A DNA stretch of 64,000 nt from Burkholderia cepacia (GTDB taxonomy: Bacteria > Pseudomonadota > Gammaproteobacteria > Burkholderiales > Burkholderiaceae). The stretch covers positions 62,001-126,000 of the forward strand of contig NZ_LDWR01000041.1 of the NCBI RefSeq assembly GCF_001039005.1, written 5' to 3'. Made by a program: the position numbers and the translations under genes. Under the pieces are notes generated by a model. That model saw only the letters and a program-made list of their open reading frames with translations, searched no databases and was not told the origin of the DNA. Position 1 is the first letter of the stretch. Each line of letters starts with the position of its first letter. Positions 10,062 to 17,499 of this stretch are shown here, piece after piece.

Positions 10062-11171
10062 ATGAACCGCACTGCCTTCTTCACCGACGAACGCACTTTC
10101 TGGCATACCGGCGGCACGCACGCGCTGTTCTTCCCGGTCGGCGGCTGGGTCCAGCCGCCATCGAGCGCGGGCTACGCGGAATCGCCCGATTCGAAGCGTC
10201 GCTTCCTGTCGCTCGTGCAGGCCTCGGGGCTGGCCGCACAGCTCGACCTGCGCGGCGCCGCGCCGGCATCGACCGCCGACCTGCTGCGCATTCATCCCGC
10301 GCGTTATCTCGACGCGTTCCGCGCACTCAGCGATGCGAACGGCGGCGATCTCGGCGATCTCGCGCCGTTTGGCAAAGGCAGCTACGAGATCGCCGCGCTG
10401 TCGGCCGGCCTCGCGATCGCTGCCGTCGACACCGTCGTTGCCGAGCACGCGGCCAATGCGTTCTCGCTGTCGCGGCCGCCCGGCCATCACTGCCTGCGCG
10501 ACCGGCCGATGGGCTTCTGCCTGCTGGCGAACATCCCGATCGCGATCGAGGCCGCCCGCGCGAAACACGGCATCGAGCGCGTCGCGGTGATCGACTGGGA
10601 CGTGCATCACGGCAACGGCACGCAGTCGATCTACTACGACGATCCGGACACGCTGACGATCTCGCTGCACCAGGACCGCTGCTTCCCGCCCGGCTACAGC
10701 GGCGCGGACGATCGCGGCGAAGGCGCGGGCGTCGGCGCGAACCTGAACGTGCCGCTGCTCGCGGGCAGCGGCGACGACGCGTATCGCTATGCGTTCGAGC
10801 GGATCGTGCTACCGGCGCTCGAGCGTTTCCGGCCCGAGCTGATCGTCGTCGCGAGCGGCCTCGACGCGAGCGCGGTCGATCCGCTTGCGCGCATGCAACT
10901 GCATACCGACAGCTACCGGTTCATGACGCACGCTGTGAAGGATGCGGCGCAGCGTCATTGCGGCGGGCGGCTCGTGATCGTTCATGAAGGCGGGTATTCG
11001 GAAGCGTACGTGCCGTTCTGCGGGCTCGCGATCGTCGAGGTGATGGCCGGCATCCGTACCGACGTCGCCGATCCGATGCTCGATCTCGCGATCGCACAGC
11101 AACCGGGCAAGCGGTTCGTCGCGTTCCAGCGCGAACTGATCGATGAACTGGCTTCGGCGTTCGGGTTGTAA
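10062..11171 (+). CDS. Histone deacetylase / acetylpolyamine amidohydrolase family protein
   Basis: This zinc-dependent amidohydrolase of the HDAC fold has 369 residues. The active-site pair is His142-His143 in RPPGHHC. Zinc ligands are Asp180 and His182 in IDWDVHHGNGTQ and Asp268 in ASGLDASAVDPL, so catalysis should be intact. Bacterial members deacetylate polyamines or other acetylated small molecules rather than histones. It is the third gene of the porin-MFS operon, which suggests uptake followed by deacetylation of an external compound. A GC-rich hairpin (11193-11212) follows the stop but lacks a good T-run. Confidence 0.92.
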   Translation: MNRTAFFTDERTFWHTGGTHALFFPVGGWVQPPSSAGYAESPDSKRRFLSLVQASGLAAQLDLRGAAPASTADLLRIHPARYLDAFRALSDANGGDLGDLAPFGKGSYEIAALSAGLAIAAVDTVVAEHAANAFSLSRPPGHHCLRDRPMGFCLLANIPIAIEAARAKHGIERVAVIDWDVHHGNGTQSIYYDDPDTLTISLHQDRCFPPGYSGADDRGEGAGVGANLNVPLLAGSGDDAYRYAFERIVLPALERFRPELIVVASGLDASAVDPLARMQLHTDSYRFMTHAVKDAAQRHCGGRLVIVHEGGYSEAYVPFCGLAIVEVMAGIRTDVADPMLDLAIAQQPGKRFVAFQRELIDELASAFGL

Positions 11172-11282
11172 CGCGCGGGAACCCGCGTGACGGGGCCGGC
11201 ACGCGCCGGCCCTTGCGCGATCCGTGCGGATGGGGTTTCCTGTGCATTTACCCCTGTTCCGGCCCGAAGCCGCACTCTTCCG

Positions 11283-11513
11283 ATGAAATCGTCCCCGCGC
11301 GATAACAACGACAATGCCAAGACGCGCCGCCAGCCTTCGAAGCTGGTCCTGAACATCGCCGCCGTCACGGTCGGCCTCATCACGTTCGCGATCGGCGCGG
11401 CGTGGGTGATCTATAGCTGGGTCGTCGATCGCGAAGCGCAGTATTTCGCGATCCCGCTGGTGTTCTCGGTGCCGGTGATCGTGGCGGTCGCGATCCGGAG
11501 CTTCTGGGAGTAG
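11283..11513 (+). CDS. Small two-helix membrane protein of unknown function
   Basis: This is a 76-residue protein beginning MKSSPRDNNDNAK. A basic, polar N-terminus is followed by two hydrophobic segments of roughly 20 residues (residues ~22-45 and ~53-70) and a short tail, IRSFWE. I do not recognise the family. The GC bias and a following hairpin (11531-11561) support a real gene. It stands alone between the deacetylase operon and a minus-strand secreted protein. Confidence 0.7.
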   Translation: MKSSPRDNNDNAKTRRQPSKLVLNIAAVTVGLITFAIGAAWVIYSWVVDREAQYFAIPLVFSVPVIVAVAIRSFWE

Positions 11514-11530
11514 GCGCGCCTGAAACGACA

Positions 11531-11561
11531 AAGCGCCGCGGTCGGGTGACGCGCGGCGCTT
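11531..11561. terminator. Bidirectional hairpin terminator
   Basis: AAGCGCCGCG (11531-11540) pairs exactly with CGCGGCGCTT (11552-11561) around an 11-base loop. It separates the convergent small membrane protein gene (plus) and the small secreted protein gene (minus). The T-run is weak on both strands. Confidence 0.6.
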
Positions 11562-11617
11562 GTTATCGAGCTTGTGTCAGACGAAGCGGCGAACCCTGCG
11601 GTTCGCTTGCGAACCGG

Positions 11618-11911
11618 TCACAGGCCGGGGCGCGGGCACGGATTGGGGGCTGCGCCCTGATATCCGCCGGCAACGGCGCCCAGCGCGGCGCCGGCCAACG
11701 ACGTGCCGAGCGCTTTCAGCACGTTTTCCGTCGACAACGGCTCACCGCTCGACATCACGCGCCCCGAGTAAGCGGAGCACGCCGACGACGCTGCAACCGT
11801 CTGCACGGGTTTGGCGCTCCATGCGACGTTTTCGGCGGGCGTAGAGGCAAATGCCGGCGCGGCCAGCATCAGCGCGAAAATGGAAATCGGCAAGCGTGCG
11901 GTGTTCTTCAT
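11618..11911 (-). CDS. Small exported glycine-zipper-like protein
   Basis: This 97-residue protein has a clear signal peptide (MKNTARLPISIFALMLAAPAFAS). The mature part is ~75 residues and contains a small-residue-rich stretch (SLAGAALGAVAGGYQGA) resembling glycine-zipper segments of envelope proteins. The start is the internal ATG at 11911, because the longer open frame upstream has no signal peptide logic. Two cysteines are present (SACSAYS and NPCPRPGL), too few to claim a fold. The function is unknown. Confidence 0.7.
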   Translation of the reverse strand: MKNTARLPISIFALMLAAPAFASTPAENVAWSAKPVQTVAASSACSAYSGRVMSSGEPLSTENVLKALGTSLAGAALGAVAGGYQGAAPNPCPRPGL

Positions 11912-12030
11912 CGGTGGCCCTCGGCGTAATGTGCTTCTTATATGAAAAGTGATCACGATATTACACGCGGCCGACGTTCCGTGAGCGCTCGTTAATGCCC
12001 GCATTCCAGAGAAAGCGCCGGCATCAAAAG

Positions 12031-12067
12031 AAAAAGCGCTGCGGTCAGCCGACCGGCAGCGCTTTTT
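12031..12067 (-). terminator. Rho-independent terminator after tRNA-Leu
   Basis: AAAAAGCGCTGC (12031-12042) pairs exactly with GCAGCGCTTTTT (12056-12067). On the minus strand it is followed by a T-rich run and lies 37 bases past the tRNA 3' end, so it ends the tRNA transcript. Confidence 0.8.
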
Positions 12068-12104
12068 CCGGAACACGCATCCTGGCGGGTGCGGGTTCGA
12101 CTTC

Positions 12105-12191
12105 TGGTGCGTGAGGCCGGACTCGAACCGGCACACCCTTGCGGGCGTCAGGACCTAAACCTGGTGCGTCTACCAATTTCGCCACTCACGC
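12105..12191 (-). tRNA. tRNA-Leu (anticodon UAG)
   Basis: Read on the minus strand, the gene begins GCGTGAGTGGCGAAATTGGT and ends with an encoded CCA (12105-12107). The acceptor arms GCGTGAG and CTCACGC pair perfectly. The anticodon stem CAGG/CCTG encloses the loop TTTAGGT, giving anticodon UAG, which reads CUA (and probably other CUN) leucine codons. The T-arm carries GGTTCGAGTCC. The class II size (87 nt with CCA) and variable arm fit tRNA-Leu. No integrase or attachment-site duplication is visible beside it. Confidence 0.95.
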
Positions 12192-12428
12192 GCATTTCTG
12201 TCGCCTGACCGCGCGGCACGCAAGATGCGTTCTCCACGCGCCCGGGACGTCACGCCGGCTCGAAAACCGGCACACCCGATCAGGCGAGCGCGAGATTCTA
12301 CCCGATCCGTGCGGGCTTGTCTCGCCCCGCCGGCACCCGTCGTGCGGCGGTGCTAGAATGCCGCGCTCGACGTTTCGGCACCGTGCCGCCGCGCGTCCCC
12401 CGAACCCGCCCCCCACACGATTCCGCCC

Positions 12429-13262
12429 GTGAACTTCGACGACTACTGTCAGCAAAAGGCCGCCCCCGCGGGCTCCAGCGTCTACTACGCGTTGCGTCAG
12501 GCGCCGCTCGCCGCGCAGCCGCGCCTGACGGCGCTGTTCGCGTTGCGTCGCGAACTCGAGGAAACCGTCAAGGAAACCAGCGACCCGACCGTCGGTCACA
12601 CGAAGCTTGCGTGGTGGCACAAGGAACTCGCGGCGCTGGCCGCCGGAGAACCGTCGCACCCCGTCACGAAGGCGCTCGCGCAGCATCATCCGGCGATCGC
12701 CGCCGAGGCCGACGCGCTGCGCACGCTCGTCAACGGTTACGGGATGGACCTCGAACAGGCGCGCTACCTCGATTTCGCGAACCTGCGGCGCTACATCGCA
12801 CAGGCCGGCGGCACCTTCGCGTCGCTGGTCGCGCGCGCAGGCGCAGCGAACCCGGCCGACCCGCAACCGTGGGCCGCGGACGCCGGCCACGCGCTGATGC
12901 TCGCGCAATTCGTGCAGGAACTCGGCAACGACGCGCGCCACGGCCGCATCTACCTGCCGATCGACGAACTGCAGCGCTACAACGTGACCGCGGCCGATCT
13001 GCTGAACCGCCGCTACAGCCCCGCCTTCACCGAATTGCTGCAATTCCAGACGGCCCGCGCGCGCGAGGCGCTTGCCGCCGCTGAAGCGGCGATCCCCGCA
13101 TCCGAGCGCCGCGCGCAGCGCACGCTGCGCGCGCAGATCGCACTGGCCGGCGCGCTGCTCGACGAAATCGAACGCGGCGGCTACCAGGTGCTGCATCAGC
13201 GCATCGCGCTGACGCCGATCCGCAAGCTGTGGATCGCGTGGCGCGCCGCGCGCCGGCGCTGA
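12429..13262 (+). CDS. Squalene/phytoene synthase family protein (HpnD-like) with altered Asp motifs
   Basis: This 277-residue isoprenoid-synthase-fold protein resembles presqualene-diphosphate synthase HpnD of hopanoid synthesis. KLAWWHKEL (59-67) and NDARHGRIYLP (167-177) match the family well. The first aspartate-rich motif, normally of the DDxxD type, reads RELEETV (41-47). The second reads QELGND (163-168) instead of the usual RDVGED-type motif. Glu can replace Asp in metal binding, so activity is possible but uncertain. No other hopanoid gene is adjacent. It ends 10 bases before the convergent DUF1501 gene. Confidence 0.8.
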   Translation: MNFDDYCQQKAAPAGSSVYYALRQAPLAAQPRLTALFALRRELEETVKETSDPTVGHTKLAWWHKELAALAAGEPSHPVTKALAQHHPAIAAEADALRTLVNGYGMDLEQARYLDFANLRRYIAQAGGTFASLVARAGAANPADPQPWAADAGHALMLAQFVQELGNDARHGRIYLPIDELQRYNVTAADLLNRRYSPAFTELLQFQTARAREALAAAEAAIPASERRAQRTLRAQIALAGALLDEIERGGYQVLHQRIALTPIRKLWIAWRAARRR

Positions 13263-13272
13263 ACCCGGCGCA

Positions 13273-14487
13273 TCACGCCTTCAACAACGGCAGCGTGTCG
13301 AAGCGCTGCTGCAGCACGCGCGTCGCATCGAGCCCCCACCACGGACCCAGCACGGTCGCGTAGAGCTGGCGGAAATCGACCGCGACCGGCAGGTTGCCAT
13401 TGCCGTCGAGCCGCCCAAGCGCCGGCGGCGCGCCATACAGCCCGCCGGCCACCCGGCCCCCCATCACGAAATGCGGCGCGGCCGTGCCGTGATCGGTGCC
13501 GTTGCTCTGGTTCTCGTGCACGCGCCGCCCGAATTCCGCATACGTCATCACGAGCGTCTGGTTCCAGCGCCCGAGCTCGATCAGCGCGCCGCGCATCGCG
13601 CTCATCCCTTCCGCGAACTGCTTGAGCAGCGCGGCCTGCTGCCCCGGCTGGTTCTGGTGCGTGTCGAAGCCGTTGAGCGTCAGGCGCAGTACCGCGACGC
13701 CATCCTGCGCGCCAGGCCCGGACGCTTCGCACGCGGCCAGCACCTGCATCGCGGTCTTGACCGACGTGCCGAACGCGCCGGCCGGAAATGCCGTCTTGAA
13801 TTCACGCATCCCGCCGCGCGGGCGCAGCCGGTCGGCCGCCTTCACGATGTCGTTCTCGACGTCGATGATGTGCGCGAGCGCCGGGTTCTGCTCGCGCAGC
13901 GACGACGGCTCGGCGAGCCGGGCCGCACGGATGAACTGCGCGGGATTGACGAGCGCGATCGCACGCGCGCCGTTCGCGAGCGGCCCCATCTCGGCGCTGC
14001 CGAGCACGACGCCGTCCGCCGCGAAACCGGGCGGCACGGGCGCCTGCGCGAACGTGCGCGTGAGCCAGCCTTCGTGCAGGTACTGGTCCGAGCGCGACGC
14101 GGTATCCCAGATCTCGATCGAGCGGAAATGCGACAGGTTCGGCTGCGGATAACCGACGCCCTGCACGACCGCGACCTGTCCGTCGCGCCACAGCGGCATC
14201 AGCGGCGCGAGCGACGGGTGCAGCCCCGTGTGCGCATCGAGTTGCAGCACCTGCTCGCGCTTGATGCCGATGCCGCGCCGGAACTGGTAGTACAGCGGGT
14301 CCGCATACGGGACCACCGTGTTGAGGCCGTCGTTGCCGCCCTTCAGCTCGACGAGGATCAGCACGTTCGCATACCCGGCCGCCGGTTGCCGTCCCGTCGA
14401 TGCGGCCGCCAGCGCGGGCGACTGCCACATCGACACGCCGGCCGCGGCCGCCGCGCCCGTCAGCGTCAGAAAATCACGTCGGTTCAT
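13273..14487 (-). CDS. DUF1501 family exported protein (Tat substrate)
   Basis: This 404-residue protein begins with a twin-arginine signal (MNRRDFLTLTGAAAAAG...ALAAA), so it is probably folded in the cytoplasm and exported by Tat. DUF1501 proteins are distantly related to alkaline phosphatase/sulfatase folds. LILVELKGGNDGLNTVVPYAD and NGTDHGTAAPHFVMGG are typical family stretches. It lies 67 bases downstream of a DUF1800 gene on the same strand. This pairing is common across bacteria and suggests a joint but unassigned function, perhaps at the cell surface. Confidence 0.88.
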   Translation of the reverse strand: MNRRDFLTLTGAAAAAGVSMWQSPALAAASTGRQPAAGYANVLILVELKGGNDGLNTVVPYADPLYYQFRRGIGIKREQVLQLDAHTGLHPSLAPLMPLWRDGQVAVVQGVGYPQPNLSHFRSIEIWDTASRSDQYLHEGWLTRTFAQAPVPPGFAADGVVLGSAEMGPLANGARAIALVNPAQFIRAARLAEPSSLREQNPALAHIIDVENDIVKAADRLRPRGGMREFKTAFPAGAFGTSVKTAMQVLAACEASGPGAQDGVAVLRLTLNGFDTHQNQPGQQAALLKQFAEGMSAMRGALIELGRWNQTLVMTYAEFGRRVHENQSNGTDHGTAAPHFVMGGRVAGGLYGAPPALGRLDGNGNLPVAVDFRQLYATVLGPWWGLDATRVLQQRFDTLPLLKA

Positions 14488-14554
14488 CGCGCATCCTTTG
14501 GTTTGCCGCCCGGCACCTTTACCGCACCGGCTCCCCGATTCGTCGTCGTTTGCA

Positions 14555-16060
14555 TCATTTCAGTTGATAGGCCGGATCCATCAGCAGCGCTTCGAGATAC
14601 GCGCTGCCGGTCGAATCCGTGTCGATCGCCGCGACCGGTGAAAGTTGCAGCACCGCGTGCTGCAACTGAAGCTCGGTCGACAATCCCGCGATCGCCTGCG
14701 GCCGCGCACGATATTGCGCAAGCCAGCGTTCGAGATCGAAGCGCAGGCCGGCACGCGCGGGCTTGGCCGGCCCGCGCATGCCGGCGGCGGACGCCGTGTC
14801 GGCCACCGGCATCGCATGCACCCGGGCATTCGGCGGCGGCGCCATCGCATGCCCGGGCGGCCGCATGCCGGCCGTCTCCGTCGCGCGGAACAGTTGCTCG
14901 ACGAACTGCTTGCGCGCGAGCAGCGTGGTGCTGTTGATCCATAACGCGCCGCCGGGCCAGCCCTTCACGTTCGGCGGATAGAACAGGTTCTGCCCGAGCG
15001 TGCGCACGGTGTTCGCGAGCATCTGCGGATCGCCGTAGGCAACGTCGAACAGCCGCACCGACCCGACGACGAACTCGGCCGGCGACTTGACGAGCACGCC
15101 GCGGTTGCGCGGATCCCAGAACGCGTCGGTCGACCACAGCGCGGCGAGCGCCGCGCGAATGTCGTAGCCGCTCGCGCGAAACCGGTCGGCCACCGCATCG
15201 AGCGAGCCCGCGTCGGGCGTATCGGACACGAACTCGCGCCACAGCTTGCCGACGATGAAGCGCGCGGTGCCCGGCCGCTTCAGCAGGATGTCGAGAAAGC
15301 CGTCGCCGTCGAACGGCCCCGTTTCGCCGAGAATCGTCTTGACACCCGCGTCGTGCAGATCCGGCCGCACCTGGAAGCGCAGCGTATCGGGATCGACCGT
15401 CCAGCCCGTCATCGCGCGCGCGGCTTCGGTCACGTCGTATTGCGTGTAGTGTCCTTCGCCGAGCGTGAACAGCTCCATCACCTCGCGCGCGAAGTTCTCG
15501 TTCGGGCGCCCCTTCCGATTGCTCGCGCCGTCGAGATACTGCAGCATCGCCGGATCCTTCGCGACCGCGTGCAGCAGCGTGCCGAAGTTGCCGAGCGCCT
15601 CGCTGCGAAACAGCGCGTTCTGCGCGGCCATCGTCTGCGGGTAAGGCACCTTGTCCTGCCCCGACGTGAAATGCCCGTGCCAGAACAGCGTCATGCGCTC
15701 GGTCAGCGGCGACGGCGTGACGACCATCTCGTTGACCCAGGCCGCGCGCAACGCATCGTAGCGGTGATTGCGCTCGTTCTGTTCGTCGCGCCGCATGTCG
15801 GGCGTCAGCGCCTGGCGCTGCGCGCGCGTCGGCGGCAACGTGCCGATCCAGTCCGGCCAGGTCGTGACGGGTTCGCGGCGAACATTGCCGAGCGTGTCGG
15901 CAACGACCTGCGCGCGCGTCATGCCGACGACGCGCGCGACATCGGCGGGCGCGGGAGAAAAACCGGTGCGGCTCAGGAAAAACAACGCATCGTCGGCGTC
16001 GAGCGGCGACTGCATAGCGGGCGACGGCGCCGGTACGGCAGCGTTCGCTTTCATCGTCAT
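14555..16060 (-). CDS. DUF1800 family protein
   Basis: This 501-residue protein is of the family almost always paired with DUF1501. The N-terminal motif ALFFLSRTGFSPAPADV near residue 25 is characteristic. GHFTSGQDKV, the region around NENFAREVMELFTLGEGHYT and LGQNLFYPPNVKGWPGG are further conserved stretches. No classical signal peptide is evident, so co-export with the Tat partner or non-classical export is possible. Its biochemical role is unknown. The gene precedes DUF1501 in a two-gene operon. Confidence 0.88.
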   Translation of the reverse strand: MTMKANAAVPAPSPAMQSPLDADDALFFLSRTGFSPAPADVARVVGMTRAQVVADTLGNVRREPVTTWPDWIGTLPPTRAQRQALTPDMRRDEQNERNHRYDALRAAWVNEMVVTPSPLTERMTLFWHGHFTSGQDKVPYPQTMAAQNALFRSEALGNFGTLLHAVAKDPAMLQYLDGASNRKGRPNENFAREVMELFTLGEGHYTQYDVTEAARAMTGWTVDPDTLRFQVRPDLHDAGVKTILGETGPFDGDGFLDILLKRPGTARFIVGKLWREFVSDTPDAGSLDAVADRFRASGYDIRAALAALWSTDAFWDPRNRGVLVKSPAEFVVGSVRLFDVAYGDPQMLANTVRTLGQNLFYPPNVKGWPGGALWINSTTLLARKQFVEQLFRATETAGMRPPGHAMAPPPNARVHAMPVADTASAAGMRGPAKPARAGLRFDLERWLAQYRARPQAIAGLSTELQLQHAVLQLSPVAAIDTDSTGSAYLEALLMDPAYQLK

Positions 16061-16188
16061 GGACTCCCGGAACGCACCGGCGGTGCGGATGCCGATACAA
16101 CGGCATTCGACAGGCGAAAGTTGACGGAAAAATTGCTACGAATTTTTTCCGCGCGGGATTTTCCGCGCAATGAGAAAAACGGCGCGTG

Positions 16189-16467
16189 TCAGCGCTTGTA
16201 CAACTCGCGAACGGCGTCTTCGATGTGCTGGCGCAAGAGGTGGCGTTCTTCGGGCGTCATATGCCCGTCACGGCGGCGCTGTTCGAGATCGGGAGGCACG
16301 GCGGAACGGACCGTCATCTCGGCGGGACGATCGGGCTGCGGCGCCTTGCCGCGCGGCGGCTTGCGCGACGGGGCGCCCTGCTCGGGACGTTGCGCATACG
16401 CGAAGTTCGACGCATACGGACCGGCGAGCGCGATCGTCAGCATCAGTGCAATCCGGACAGATCGCAT
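16189..16467 (-). CDS. Small periplasmic protein of unknown function
   Basis: This 92-residue protein has a signal peptide (MRSVRIALMLTIALAGPYASNFAYA) cleaved near residue 25. A proline- and charge-rich linker follows. The C-terminal motif MTPEERHLLRQHIEDAVREL resembles a motif seen in other small exported betaproteobacterial proteins. The ATG at 16467 is preceded by an AGGA ribosome site. The gene lies upstream of the DUF1800-DUF1501 pair on the same strand, with a 128-base gap. No function is assigned. Confidence 0.7.
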   Translation of the reverse strand: MRSVRIALMLTIALAGPYASNFAYAQRPEQGAPSRKPPRGKAPQPDRPAEMTVRSAVPPDLEQRRRDGHMTPEERHLLRQHIEDAVRELYKR

Positions 16468-16657
16468 GACCGTCCTCGCTTCTTTGGTCGATTTGTTCCC
16501 TTCGTCACGCGGCAACCGGCTACCTCTGGTACTTGAAAAACCCTGCGGAAATCGGGTGTGCAAAGATGAAAGATGGAGTGCTGGGGAGTATCTACCGAAT
16601 TTCAGCTTCGAGTAAAGGAATCTCTATAGCCTGCCTTTACTCTGCGCGACACTACGG

Positions 16658-16681
16658 GTAAATTTTGTAACTGACTGTAAC
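16658..16681 (+). promoter_or_regulatory. GTAA(A/C) direct repeats upstream of ompR
   Basis: GTAAA (16658), GTAAC (16667) and GTAAC (16677) recur at 9-10-base spacing, 45-68 bases before the ompR start. Direct repeats on one helical face with GTAAC cores resemble OmpR-family recognition sites, so autoregulation is a reasonable guess. Confidence 0.35.
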
Positions 16682-16725
16682 GCACGAAAATACGTGGCCG
16701 TGCGTCAATTCCCATTCGCGATAAG

Positions 16726-17460
16726 ATGCCGATCATGGAAACGAAAAACCCCTCCAAGATTCTCGTCGTCGACGACGACCCGCGCCTGCGCGATCTGCTG
16801 CGCCGCTATCTCGGCGAGCAGGGTTTCAACGTATATGTCGCGGAAAACGCGACCGCGATGAACAAGCTCTGGGTACGCGAGCGTTTCGACCTGCTCGTGC
16901 TCGACCTGATGCTCCCCGGCGAAGACGGCCTGTCGATCTGCCGCCGCCTGCGCGGCAGCAATGACCGCACGCCGATCATCATGCTCACCGCGAAGGGCGA
17001 GGATGTCGATCGCATCGTCGGCCTCGAGATGGGCGCCGACGATTACCTGCCGAAGCCGTTCAACCCGCGCGAGCTCGTCGCGCGCATTCATGCGGTGCTG
17101 CGCCGCCAGGCACCGGCCGAACTGCCGGGCGCGCCGTCGGAAACCACCGAGGTGTTCGAGTTCGGCGAGTTCTCGCTGAACCTCGCGACGCGCACGCTGA
17201 CGAAGTCCGGCCAGGAAATTCCGCTGACGACCGGCGAATTCTCGGTGCTGAAGGTGTTCGCACGCCATCCGCGCCAGCCGCTGTCGCGCGAGAAGCTGAT
17301 GGAGCTCGCGCGCGGTCGTGAATACGAAGTGTTCGACCGCAGCCTCGACGTGCAGATTTCGCGCCTGCGCAAGCTGATCGAACCGGATCCGGGCAGCCCG
17401 CGTTTCATCCAGACCGTCTGGGGCCTCGGCTACGTGTTCATCCCGGACGGCGCCGCCTGA
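16726..17460 (+). CDS. ompR: Two-component response regulator OmpR
   Basis: This is a 244-residue OmpR/PhoB-type regulator. The receiver domain has the acidic pocket VVDDD (14-18), phospho-acceptor Asp60 in LLVLDLMLPGEDG and Lys110 in YLPKPFNP. The C-terminal winged helix includes RSLDVQISRLRKLIEPDPG. It probably controls porin and osmotic-response genes with the adjacent EnvZ. A second ATG nine bases downstream (METKNPS) is an equally plausible start, since neither has a strong ribosome site. envZ follows 39 bases later. Confidence 0.93.
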   Translation: MPIMETKNPSKILVVDDDPRLRDLLRRYLGEQGFNVYVAENATAMNKLWVRERFDLLVLDLMLPGEDGLSICRRLRGSNDRTPIIMLTAKGEDVDRIVGLEMGADDYLPKPFNPRELVARIHAVLRRQAPAELPGAPSETTEVFEFGEFSLNLATRTLTKSGQEIPLTTGEFSVLKVFARHPRQPLSREKLMELARGREYEVFDRSLDVQISRLRKLIEPDPGSPRFIQTVWGLGYVFIPDGAA

Positions 17461-17499
17461 TCTTTTTCTTTTCCGGTTTCGCCCCCCACGGCCCGTCCC

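Noticed and set aside
12105-12191. tRNA-Leu as an integration site for a mobile element
   Set aside because: No integrase, no repeated tRNA 3' end and no composition change were seen nearby.
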